14,265 bases of DNA from Verrucomicrobia bacterium 12-59-8 (GTDB taxonomy: Bacteria; Verrucomicrobiota; Verrucomicrobiae; Verrucomicrobiales; Verrucomicrobiaceae): positions 1 through 14,265 of the forward strand of contig NCCR01000057.1 in NCBI GenBank assembly GCA_002279765.1. Direction: 5' to 3'. Of the stretch, positions 7,580 through 13,981 are shown piece after piece; the first letter of the stretch is position 1; every line of letters begins with the position of its first letter. Under the pieces are notes generated by a model. The model did not search any database, was not told the DNA's origin, and saw nothing but the letters and a program-made list of their open reading frames with translations. Both the position numbers and the translations under genes were made by a program.

Positions 7580-7933
7580 TTAGCTGCGGGCGGCTGCAGC
7601 AGCCGTGGTGCGGGCCACAACGGCGGCGCTGCGGGCGGCGATGGCGGCGTTGTGCGCGGCGCGCAGGCCATCCAGACCGCGGTAGGTCTTGCCCACTTTG
7701 GCGCACAGACCGCGGCTGACGAGATTCTGCAGCTTCTCATACGAGCGCAGACGCAGCATCTCTTCACCGCCGCTCACGGCGTTTTTCAGCTTGAGATTGT
7801 CATATACCAATCCAAACAAGGTGTTGAACTCATAAGTCTCAGGCTTTGAGAGGACATTGACTAACTCGTCCGTGACATGATCAGGGACTCGGCGGGAGAA
7901 GCGCGTCTTACGTGTCGGTGTGGTAGTAGGCAT
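7580..7933 (-). CDS. Small basic protein with HTH-like segment and Ala-rich tail, function unknown
   Basis: A 117-residue protein I cannot assign to a named family. The N-terminus is basic and unstructured (MPTTTPTRKTRFSRRVPDHV). The centre (about 22-88) looks helical and ends in RSYEKLQNLVSRGLCAKVGKTYRGL. The pattern of helix, short turn, LV..G.....GKTY resembles the recognition-helix and wing part of a winged helix. The last 30 residues are almost entirely Ala with regularly spaced Arg/Thr/Ser (AAIAARSAAVVARTTAAAAARS), similar in style to histone-H1-like bacterial tails. This suggests nucleic-acid or nucleoid binding, as inference only. The ATG at 7933 was chosen. An upstream ATG at 7987 adds 18 residues without visible character. 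A strong terminator follows the gene, which supports it being real. A neighbouring unit elsewhere in the window (SWIB) has the same lysine/alanine theme. Confidence 0.7.
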   Translation of the reverse strand: MPTTTPTRKTRFSRRVPDHVTDELVNVLSKPETYEFNTLFGLVYDNLKLKNAVSGGEEMLRLRSYEKLQNLVSRGLCAKVGKTYRGLDGLRAAHNAAIAARSAAVVARTTAAAAARS

Positions 7934-8139
7934 ATGGACTTTAAACCTAGCACATCCTTGGTCACTTTGCGACGGTTTTGTGAGCACACGCGGATTTTCC
8001 CCCTACGCCACATCCACAGTGATAGAAAACGTCAGTTGACCTCGTTTCATCTAGCTAGCAAATCCAATTTGTATTTACATGGCATAGCCTAATTTCAGTG
8101 GCTTAAGCGGTTGCGCCGTGAAATTCTGACGCAACCCGG
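7934..8139. other. Intergenic region, locally AT-richer, with a hairpin after the PQQ-protein gene
   Basis: About 200 bases without a gene. The stretch around 8030-8100 is clearly more AT-rich than its surroundings and probably holds the promoter of the minus-strand gene at 7933. I could not find a convincing -35/-10 pair. Next to the PQQ-protein stop is a seven-pair inverted repeat, GGTTGCG (8109-8115) and CGCAACC (8130-8136), with a 14-base loop. It has no T-run on either side, so it is at most a weak or factor-dependent terminator. Confidence 0.4.
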
Positions 8140-9453
8140 CTACTGGGTGGCGATCTTGTAAAGTGCGCCGCTGCTGCGAATATACAAAGCCCCATCGGCC
8201 ACGGCGGGAGAGGCCGTGATCGACTCTCCGAGTTGATTTTGACCGATGATCTCAAATTTTTCCGGTGAGGCACGCACCAGAAAGCATTCCCCACGGTCAT
8301 TGCAGAACAGCAGCTTGTCCCCCAGCACGAGCGGGGCCGGCACGTGCTTGCCCGCCAGACGGTCATCCCAGAGATCCTGGCCCGTCTTAACATCCACCGC
8401 GCTGACGATGCCGCCGCGCGTGGTCTGGTACAGGGTGCCATTCACCAGCACCGGTGCGGCCTCGCTGGCATTGCGTTTCTCACGGTCCCACAGGACATGA
8501 CTTTCTGTGATGTCGCCGCTCATCTTGTCATCGATGCGGACGCAGATCGTATGCGCGCGTTCCGAGCCGGTGTTCAGGATCAGCATGTCCCCGAAACGCA
8601 GGGGTGGAATGGCGGCGTTGAATCCCCCGTGGCGGATGGTCCAAAGTTCCTTGCCGGTGCTGACCTCATAACCAAAGGCAGCACGGGATCCTATCGAAAC
8701 GAGCACCTGCTTGCCACCCATCTCAAACACCCCTGGCGTGTGGTAGGCTTTGCGCATGTCGCCATCCCGTGTCGGCTTGCCTTCTTTGTCGAGATCGCCG
8801 TAGTCAGTCGTGCGGGCGGTTTTCCAGATGCTCTTGCCTGTCTTCTTGTTCAGTGCCGTGACGAACTGCTGATCAATGCCGTCAAACGTCAGGATGATCA
8901 GATCACCGTAAATGATTGGCGATGAGCCTGGTCCACGAAAGTGCCTCACGTTGATGTCGCGGCGCTCCCAGACCTTTTCGCCGGTCGCGGGGTTGATGCG
9001 TGCCGTGCCATAGGTGCCGAAGTGAGCATACAGCGCATCCTCTTCGAGCACCGGTGACGGGGCCGCATAGTTGTTGACGGGGTTGCCCAGATCTTCAGGA
9101 GCCGCGTTTTCAAACACCACCTGATGATGCACGATCTTCCCGCTGTGACGGTCAATGCCATAGACGAACTGCTTGGTGCCGTCAGTCGTGGCCGCAGTGA
9201 ACCAGATCATGTCGCCGCCGATCACCGGCGAGGAATGGCCCTGGTCTTCGAGGGGCGTACGCCAGGCAATATTTTTGCCGGATGCCCCGTCCCACTCCAA
9301 TGGAATGCGTGCCACATCGGCCGCCGGCACGACGCCGTCCTGCGTGGGCCCGCCTTTCGCAGGCCAGAACACAGGTTTCGTTGCAGGCTGGGCGCTCGAA
9401 AGAACAGTCAGCAGGAAAAGGGAGAGGGCGGTTAGGGTGGTCGTACGGATCAT
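8140..9453 (-). CDS. Secreted PQQ-binding-like beta-propeller repeat protein
   Basis: 437 residues from the ATG at 9453, beginning MIRTTTLTALSLFLLTVLSSA, a good signal peptide with likely cleavage before QPAT. The mature protein opens with FWPAKGGPTQDG, a common start in this family. It then carries repeated propeller blades marked by the tGk.lW motif: HSGKIVHH, PATGEKVWER, KKTGKSIWKT, VSTGKELWTI and VKTGQDLWDD. Strands of the SSPVI, PSPVL and ASPAVADGALYIRS type lie between blades. The fold is that of BamB and PQQ-dependent dehydrogenases. I see no catalytic dehydrogenase features, so it may be a structural or sugar/alcohol-related periplasmic protein. Such single-domain propellers are abundant in Verrucomicrobiota and Planctomycetota and mostly uncharacterised. 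An upstream ATG at 9507 would bury the signal peptide and is less likely. The leader is pyrimidine-rich without a Shine-Dalgarno. Confidence 0.9.
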   Translation of the reverse strand: MIRTTTLTALSLFLLTVLSSAQPATKPVFWPAKGGPTQDGVVPAADVARIPLEWDGASGKNIAWRTPLEDQGHSSPVIGGDMIWFTAATTDGTKQFVYGIDRHSGKIVHHQVVFENAAPEDLGNPVNNYAAPSPVLEEDALYAHFGTYGTARINPATGEKVWERRDINVRHFRGPGSSPIIYGDLIILTFDGIDQQFVTALNKKTGKSIWKTARTTDYGDLDKEGKPTRDGDMRKAYHTPGVFEMGGKQVLVSIGSRAAFGYEVSTGKELWTIRHGGFNAAIPPLRFGDMLILNTGSERAHTICVRIDDKMSGDITESHVLWDREKRNASEAAPVLVNGTLYQTTRGGIVSAVDVKTGQDLWDDRLAGKHVPAPLVLGDKLLFCNDRGECFLVRASPEKFEIIGQNQLGESITASPAVADGALYIRSSGALYKIATQ

Positions 9454-9539
9454 GGGCGTGAAGTTGACGGAGCTGATTGGAAATTCTTTCGCTAAGGAAA
9501 AGAGCATGCATGGTTGGCCGCATCCAGCCGTATCCCTCG

Positions 9540-10004
9540 ATGATCATGAAAAAAGCCATACTCACCTGCCTCGCCCTCAGTCTTTGCGCTCATTCCCTCC
9601 ATGCTGAAGACAGCCTCAATGACCAACTCCGTCGTGCTGCGGAAAAGCTGAAAAATGAATTCTCCAAAGTGAAGGAGCAAAGCGAAGTCAAAGGCCGTGA
9701 GTGGTACAAAAAAGCCAAGGACCATGTGACCACCAGCCGCGAAGAGTATCTCAAGCAGGCTGGCACGGCTCTCACCCGCTGGAAGGCCGACATCGACGTG
9801 CTCAAGGACGAGATCGGTCGCGAATATTTCAAAACACGTGTCACCGCCCTTGAGCAGCATCATGCCTTTGCCGTCAAGGAACTGGAAACTCTCACCGCCA
9901 CTACCGACGAGGCCCAGTTTCGCGCACGGCAGAAGAGCTTTGATAAAACCCTGTGGACACTCGAAGCCGCCGTCGAGCAGGCTCAGGAAGAAGCCGGGCT
10001 CTAG
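9540..10004 (+). CDS. Secreted helical (coiled-coil-like) protein of unknown function
   Basis: About 152-154 residues. Two in-frame ATGs lie six bases apart (9540, 9546); the second gives MKKAILTCLALSLCAHSLHA, a clean signal peptide cut before EDSLND. An alternative TTG at 9477 adds an unlikely N-terminal extension. The mature protein is highly charged, almost free of Gly and Pro, and reads as continuous amphipathic helix: RRAAEKLKNEFSKVKEQ, then WYKKAKDHVTTSREEYLKQ, KDEIGREYFKTRVTALEQ, and a C-terminal TLEAAVEQAQEEAGL. It resembles apolipoprotein-like or late-embryogenesis-type helical proteins in composition, but I recognise no named family. It is divergent from the PQQ-propeller gene with under 90 bases between the starts. 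It lies 90 bases upstream of the universal stress protein gene on the same strand, so it could be its own unit or the first gene of that operon. Confidence 0.75.
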   Translation: MIMKKAILTCLALSLCAHSLHAEDSLNDQLRRAAEKLKNEFSKVKEQSEVKGREWYKKAKDHVTTSREEYLKQAGTALTRWKADIDVLKDEIGREYFKTRVTALEQHHAFAVKELETLTATTDEAQFRARQKSFDKTLWTLEAAVEQAQEEAGL

Positions 10005-10094
10005 GCGCAAAGTCGGCCCAATACGCCGCAACCACGGCGCGGCATTGCCTTTTCCCGGCGGTTATGATGAAATAACTCTCAACCACCTGCCATC

Positions 10095-11000
10095 ATGAAA
10101 AAGCTACATCACGTCATCGCCGCCATCGACTTCACCTCCTCCTGCCGCATTGCGTTACGGGAGGCCGTGCATCGCGCCTCACTCGACGGTGCCGCCATCA
10201 CGGTCGTTCACGTCATGGACGAGTTTCTGGTGCATGAGCTTAAAAGTGCGCTCTCCTCCGATCAGGCCACCATTCGTGCTGAATGGCTGGAGCGGCTGCA
10301 TAAGTTTGTGGCAGACACCGAGGTGGGGGCTGGCGTGAATGCCGAAGTGCGCATCGGCAATCCCTTTACCGAGCTGGTCGAAGCCTGCCGTGCCCACAGC
10401 GCCGACCTGCTCGTCATGGGGGCCAAGGGATCGCGCAATGAACCGCACCGCATCGGGGTCATCACTGCAAAGTGCGTGCGCAAAGCCCCCGTCGATGTCC
10501 TCGTCGTGCGTGAAGACGCCCAGGGACCTTTCAAGCAGATCGTCGCCTGTGTCGATTTTTCCGAAAACTCCGCCAAGGCGGTGCAGTGCGCGTTGCATGT
10601 CGCTCAGCAGGACGGGGGCTCGCTCGACTGCCTGCATGTCTATCAGAGCGCCCTCGCCATGTCGCTCGACTACGGCGGCTTTGCTCCTTCGCTGCCTGCC
10701 ACTTACGATCCCGATGCCGTGGCGAACTGGCGCAAGGATCTGGCCGCCTTTCTTGATCCGCTGACACGGGATGCGGGAGTTGTGGCCGTCGCCCAGCACG
10801 TCACGGAACGTGTCAACATCCGCGAAGCCATTCTGGATCACGTCAACGAGGTGCATGCCACCCTTGTGGTGCTCGGCACCAATGGCAAAACCGGCCTGCG
10901 CGAGATGCTCATCGGCACCACGGCGGAAAAAATCGTGCAGCATGCGCCCTGCTCGATCCTCGCCGTGAAACCGGACGGCTTTGTCATCGCCGCCGAATGA
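10095..11000 (+). CDS. Universal stress protein, two tandem Usp domains
   Basis: 301 residues with two Usp domains (about 1-140 and 146-293). Each opens with the alpha/beta start: HHVIAAIDFTSSCRIALREA, and IVACVDFSENSAKAVQCAL. The C-terminal domain carries a complete ATP-binding loop of the G-2X-G-9X-G-(S/T) form: GTNGKTGLREMLIGT (261-275) followed by AEKIVQHAPCSILAVKP. In the first domain the equivalent is GAKGSRNEPHRIGV (109-122), one residue shorter and with Val in place of Ser/Thr, so it is likely degenerate. Cytoplasmic Usp proteins of this type bind ATP and act in dormancy, hypoxia or stress survival. Only 12 bases separate it from the sensor kinase gene, so both are probably cotranscribed with the response regulator. 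No Shine-Dalgarno is visible; the leader before the ATG reads CCACCTGCCATC. Confidence 0.93.
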   Translation: MKKLHHVIAAIDFTSSCRIALREAVHRASLDGAAITVVHVMDEFLVHELKSALSSDQATIRAEWLERLHKFVADTEVGAGVNAEVRIGNPFTELVEACRAHSADLLVMGAKGSRNEPHRIGVITAKCVRKAPVDVLVVREDAQGPFKQIVACVDFSENSAKAVQCALHVAQQDGGSLDCLHVYQSALAMSLDYGGFAPSLPATYDPDAVANWRKDLAAFLDPLTRDAGVVAVAQHVTERVNIREAILDHVNEVHATLVVLGTNGKTGLREMLIGTTAEKIVQHAPCSILAVKPDGFVIAAE

Positions 11001-11012
11001 AATCTTCCGCCC

Positions 11013-12080
11013 ATGAAAAAACGCGCGCCTGAAGAACGCAGCATTGCCCAGTTGCAGGATGCGCTGCAGGCCAGCGAGCAGATTTCCAGCGCCATCGTTG
11101 AAACGGCGGTCAATGCGATCATAACGATCGGTGATAGTTGCATCATCGAAACCGCCAACACCGCCACGGAGCGCCTCTTTGGCTACCAGCGTTCCGAGCT
11201 CATCGGCAGGAACATCAGCATGCTCATGCCGCAGCCCTATCGTGATCGGCACGACGGCTACGTGGAGAACTACCTGCACAGCGGTGTGAAGCGCATCATC
11301 GGCATCGGACGGGAAGTTGTGGGGCAGCGCAAAGACGGCTCCGTCTTTCCCATCGACCTCTCCGTGGGCGAGGCCGTGCTGCCCAGCGGGCGGCGCATTT
11401 TCACCGGCATCATCCGTGACCTCACCGAACGCAAGGCGCTTGAGGACAAGATCCTCCACATCAGCGAGGAGGAGCAGGCGCGCATCGGCCAGGACATTCA
11501 CGATGATCTCTGCCAGCAGCTCGCCGCCATCGGCTGCCTCGCTAAGGTGGCTCAAAAAAAACTCACCAATGCCGGCAGCGCCGAGGCGCAGAGCCTGGCA
11601 GAAATCGTCCAGCTCGTCAGCAAAGCCAACACGCGGGCACGTGAAACTTCGCGCGGCCTCATGCCGGTGGTCATCGACTCCGGCGGTCTCATGGCCGCGT
11701 TGGAGGAGCTTGCGGAAAGCACCGCTCGTGCCTTTGAGGTGGCTTGTGATTTCCGCTACGACAATCCGGTGCAGGTGAACGACAACAATTTGTCCGTGCA
11801 GCTTTTTCGCATCGCCCAGGAGGCTGTCTCCAATGCGGTGAAGCATGGCCAGGCAGGGAGGGTGGACATTCATCTCGCCCGTCAGAGTGGCAATATCGTC
11901 CTTACCGTTCGCGACAATGGCATTGGCATTCCCGATTCGCCGGCCAAAGGAACCGGCATGGGCCTCTTGACCATGAGCCATCGCGCTCAAATGATGGGAG
12001 GCACACTCAAAATCGAGCCACGCACCGGCGGCGGCACCCAGGTCACATGCAGCGTTCCCGCACCAGCGAAAAATCCGTGA
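11013..12080 (+). CDS. PAS sensor histidine kinase with FixL-like heme pocket and HisKA_3 core
   Basis: 355 residues with no membrane helix, so cytoplasmic. A short coiled start (1-22) leads to a PAS domain (about 25-140). HisKA_3 dimerisation/phosphoacceptor follows (about 143-215, with QARIGQDIHDDLCQQLAAI, His163). The ATPase domain is about 255-350, with N-box FRIAQEAVSNAVKHG, G1 DNGIGIPD and G2 GTGMGLLTM. The PAS part is strikingly FixL-like: RDRHDGY places His80 at the proximal heme ligand position (His200 of Bradyrhizobium FixL). RIIGIGREVVGQRKDG places Arg100 at the distal O2-contacting Arg220, with Ile95 and Leu116 also matching pocket positions. True FixL proteins use a different (HisKA) kinase core, whereas this one has the NarX/DevS-type core. 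Heme binding is inferred, because this PAS motif is also common in uncharacterised kinases. It overlaps the response regulator gene, its likely partner. Confidence 0.93.
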   Translation: MKKRAPEERSIAQLQDALQASEQISSAIVETAVNAIITIGDSCIIETANTATERLFGYQRSELIGRNISMLMPQPYRDRHDGYVENYLHSGVKRIIGIGREVVGQRKDGSVFPIDLSVGEAVLPSGRRIFTGIIRDLTERKALEDKILHISEEEQARIGQDIHDDLCQQLAAIGCLAKVAQKKLTNAGSAEAQSLAEIVQLVSKANTRARETSRGLMPVVIDSGGLMAALEELAESTARAFEVACDFRYDNPVQVNDNNLSVQLFRIAQEAVSNAVKHGQAGRVDIHLARQSGNIVLTVRDNGIGIPDSPAKGTGMGLLTMSHRAQMMGGTLKIEPRTGGGTQVTCSVPAPAKNP

Positions 12081-12724
12081 AACGCATCGTCCTCATCGAC
12101 GATCACCCGATCATGCGCCACGGCCTCGCTCAGTTGATCCGCGCCGAAGAGGGACTCGATGTCATCGGTCAAGCTGGCAGTGCGCGTGAAGGGCTCGAAG
12201 TCGTGGGCAAACTCAGTCCCGATCTCGCGGTCATAGATCTCACTCTCCCGGACAAGAACGGCCTGGAACTCGTCAAAGACATCCGCGCACTGCATCCTGC
12301 CACCCAGTGCCTCGTGCTCTCCATGCATGATGAGACGCTCTATGGCGAGCGCGCTCTCCGTGCCGGTGCCCGTGGCTACGTGATGAAGGAGGAGGCTGCT
12401 GATCATCTCGTTGCTGCCATTCATAAAATCTTCAGCGGCGGTCTCTACGTCAGTGAAGCTCTCAACGCCCGCATGTTGGAGCAGGTCACCGGCGCTGCAC
12501 GCACCAAAGCCACCGGCATGGACGCCCTCTCGGATCGCGAACTCGAAATTCTTGCGCTCATCGGCAAAGGCATCGCCACCAAAATCATCGCCGCTCAGCT
12601 CAGCATCAGCGCCCGAACCGTCGAAGCTCATCGTGCTCACATCAAAGAAAAGCTTGGCATGACCGATGGTGCCGCCCTGGTGCGCTACGCAGTGCAGTGG
12701 GTGGAGAGCCAGACAAAGGTGTGA
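12077..12724 (+). CDS. NarL/FixJ-family response regulator, LuxR-type HTH
   Basis: 215 residues from the GTG at 12077, which overlaps the kinase stop as GTGA and gives the canonical start MKRIVLIDDHPIMRHGL. An ATG at 12047 would add ten residues and a 34-base overlap. The receiver domain (1-120) has the acidic pair Asp8-Asp9, phosphoacceptor Asp54 (AVIDLTLPDKNG), Ser82 (LVLSMHDE) and Lys104 (GYVMKEE). The LuxR-type domain (about 148-210) reads LSDRELEILALIGKGIATKIIAAQLSISARTVEAHRAHIKEKLG. The recognition helix is SARTVEAHRAHI. The pairing of this class with a HisKA_3 kinase is standard, so phosphotransfer from the upstream kinase is the natural reading. The target genes are unknown; the Usp gene in the same operon is a plausible autoregulated target. 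No intrinsic terminator follows the stop codon. Confidence 0.95.
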   Translation: MKRIVLIDDHPIMRHGLAQLIRAEEGLDVIGQAGSAREGLEVVGKLSPDLAVIDLTLPDKNGLELVKDIRALHPATQCLVLSMHDETLYGERALRAGARGYVMKEEAADHLVAAIHKIFSGGLYVSEALNARMLEQVTGAARTKATGMDALSDRELEILALIGKGIATKIIAAQLSISARTVEAHRAHIKEKLGMTDGAALVRYAVQWVESQTKV

Positions 12725-13087
12725 TCACCATGGATGGTAACGGTGGCATGTAAGCCTAGAGTCGTGCGGCGGACACAGGGCCGGTTTTGCAGCGATCAGC
12801 ATGCTGCGAATGGCGCTTTCGGTTGTCATCATGGAGTGTTTGAACACGCGCGGCAGCGGCGCTGAACCACGCCGATGGAGGTTGGTTTTGTGACAATGTT
12901 TCGCTGGCAATGCTGCGCAAATGCGTTGCGAAAATCGGTTCTCAATAGCTTCGACGCACCTGCTCTTGCGCATGAGGTGGAGTCGCTGTACGCAGGGAAA
13001 CAAGCCTAAATATTGATGAAATTTGCGTTGACGCTCTGCGGGGCGCTCTCATAACCTGACCCTACGGCAACAGCCGCCAACAACACT
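12725..13087. other. 363-base intergenic region without a convincing gene; candidate SWIB promoter at its right end
   Basis: No plus-strand coding potential is seen. A 92-codon minus-strand reading (12725-13003) is rich in Cys, His and Arg, has no family character and was rejected. A short inverted repeat, GCAGC and GCTGC, lies near 12788-12806 with no T-run. At the right end, TTGACG (13028-13033), an 18-base spacer and TAACCT (13052-13057) form a candidate promoter for the SWIB gene about 30 bases before its ATG. The rest shows nothing I can name. Confidence 0.4.
13028..13057 (+). promoter_or_regulatory. Candidate promoter of the SWIB gene
   Basis: TTGACG (13028-13033) and TAACCT (13052-13057) are 18 bases apart and end 30 bases before the ATG at 13088. 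The -35 match is good. The -10 keeps only the TA and final T of the consensus. It resembles the candidate nuoA promoter. Confidence 0.35.
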
Positions 13088-13483
13088 ATGGCCAAGAAAG
13101 CAACCAAAGCAAAACCAGCAGCCAAGAAGGCTGCCAAAGCACCGGCAGCCAAGAAAGCTGCCAAAGCACCGGCAGCCAAGAAAGCTGTCAAGGCACCGGT
13201 AGCCAAAAAAGCTGCCAAAAAAGCAAAACGGAAACCCAATCCTGCCCTCATGAAGCCGGTGCAGCCTGACGCGATCCTCGGGGCCGTCGTCGGAACCAAG
13301 CCTGCTGCTCGCGGTCAGATCACCAAGAAACTGTGGGACTACATCAAGAAGAACGGTCTCCAGGACGCAAAGAACAAACGCAACATCAATGCCGATGACG
13401 CATTGAAGGCGGTGTTCGGCGGCAAGAAGACGGTGACGATGTTTGAGATGACCAAGCTGGTCTCCAAGCACATCAGCGCCTGA
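13088..13483 (+). CDS. SWIB/MDM2-domain protein with histone-H1-like Lys/Ala tail
   Basis: 131 residues. The first 49 are almost only Lys, Ala and Pro, in repeated AAKKAAKAP units, a highly basic disordered tail like eukaryotic histone H1 and bacterial H1-like proteins. Residues about 53-130 form a SWIB domain: NPALMKPVQPDAILGAVVG, then RGQITKKLWDYIKKNGLQDAKNKRNINADDALKAVFGGKKTVTMFEMTKLVSKHI. This domain is known from eukaryotic chromatin-remodelling complexes and, in bacteria, from Chlamydiae and relatives, stand-alone or fused to topoisomerase I. A DNA-compaction or nucleoid role is the likely but unproven function. The gene is a single-cistron unit: a candidate promoter lies upstream and a strong terminator follows its stop by about 20 bases. 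There is no Shine-Dalgarno; the leader is G-poor (CCGCCAACAACACT). Confidence 0.93.
   Translation: MAKKATKAKPAAKKAAKAPAAKKAAKAPAAKKAVKAPVAKKAAKKAKRKPNPALMKPVQPDAILGAVVGTKPAARGQITKKLWDYIKKNGLQDAKNKRNINADDALKAVFGGKKTVTMFEMTKLVSKHISA
13121..13219 (+). repeat. 27-base tandem repeat coding for AKKAAKAPA units
   Basis: Three consecutive 27-base units (13121-13147, 13148-13174, 13175-13201) are nearly identical at the DNA level. A partial fourth follows to about 13219. Each encodes nine residues of the basic tail (A-K-K-A-A/V-K-A-P-A/V). Units 1 and 2 differ at a single base; unit 3 has a few substitutions. The near identity points to recent duplication by slippage, so copy number may differ between strains. 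Confidence 0.85.
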
Positions 13484-13502
13484 TTCACTCCTGCATTCCT
13501 CA

Positions 13503-13540
13503 CGCCGCGCCCGGTTCACACTAGGCGCGGCGCTTTTTTT
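13503..13540 (+). terminator. Intrinsic terminator after the SWIB gene
   Basis: A nine-pair perfect GC stem, CGCCGCGCC (13503-13511) with GGCGCGGCG (13524-13532), has a 12-base loop and is followed by CTTTTTTT (13533-13540). It lies 20 bases after the SWIB stop codon. This is the clearest plus-strand terminator in the window. Confidence 0.9.
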
Positions 13541-13666
13541 GCATCTCCCGCTGCTTCGTGCCCGGCCCTTGGAATTAGATAGCCTTTATGGCTCATCTCA
13601 TCGTGCGGAAACAAAGCGAATCCCCTCTCCCCATCGAAGACAGGGCACCTGACGTTCCATGATGCT

Positions 13667-13963
13667 TCACGGCGCATGACTCACATAGTCCAGCTCCATG
13701 AACTCCTCGACTTCAGGAATCCACCGTTGCTGCACAAAGGCCATGTGATCGCGGTGGTCACTGTAAAAGGTGTACGCGGCTGCGTCGGCAAACTCCATCG
13801 AGAGACCAAAGGTAAAACTGTTCTTCAGGCTTGTTTGACGCAGACACTCAAACTTCTGCACGCCTTCGATCTTCGCGAGCTCGCAGGCTGCCAGTAAAAA
13901 ATCACGCTCGGCGGCTGAGCCTAGAGCATGCTTGAGACGGAAGGTGACTGTATGGCGGATCAT
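13667..13963 (-). CDS. Dabb (stress-responsive alpha/beta barrel) domain protein
   Basis: 98 residues, MIRHTVTFRLKHALGSAAERDFLLAA and so on, matching the typical Dabb layout. It opens with a beta strand containing HTVTFRLK. The helix FLLAACELAKIEGV, the strand KFECLRQTSLKNSFTFGLSMEFADAAAYTFY, and the conserved end DHRDHMAFVQQRWIPEVEEFMELDYV follow. The H..H..FV.....P....... D..V pattern at the C-terminus is characteristic (PF07876). These are small dimeric proteins, mostly of unknown function. It is a second, clearly divergent Dabb gene in this window. It follows the partial gene at the right edge by 18 bases on the same strand, so the two are probably cotranscribed. The bases before the ATG are CCCCCTTCCACC, with no Shine-Dalgarno. 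It is convergent with the SWIB unit. Confidence 0.85.
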   Translation of the reverse strand: MIRHTVTFRLKHALGSAAERDFLLAACELAKIEGVQKFECLRQTSLKNSFTFGLSMEFADAAAYTFYSDHRDHMAFVQQRWIPEVEEFMELDYVSHAP

Positions 13964-13981
13964 GGTGGAAGGGGGTTGAAC

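Noticed and set aside
8109..8136. Hairpin after the PQQ-protein gene as an intrinsic terminator
   Set aside because: The seven-pair stem is perfect, but the loop is long and no T-run follows on the minus strand, so it does not meet the intrinsic terminator pattern.
10030..10062. CGCCG...CGGCG hairpin between the helical protein and Usp genes as a terminator
   Set aside because: The stem has only five pairs and the T-run (CCTTTTCC) is short and displaced, so readthrough into the Usp gene remains possible.
10179..11990. 603-codon open frame on the minus strand across the Usp and kinase genes
   Set aside because: It lies antisense to two genes with complete family motifs and crosses their intergenic gap. 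Its translation has no domain character, so it is a codon-bias shadow in GC-rich DNA.
12725..13003. 92-codon minus-strand open frame in the gap after the response regulator
   Set aside because: It is rich in Cys, His and Arg, lacks a hydrophobic core pattern or known motif, and has no supporting promoter or terminator.
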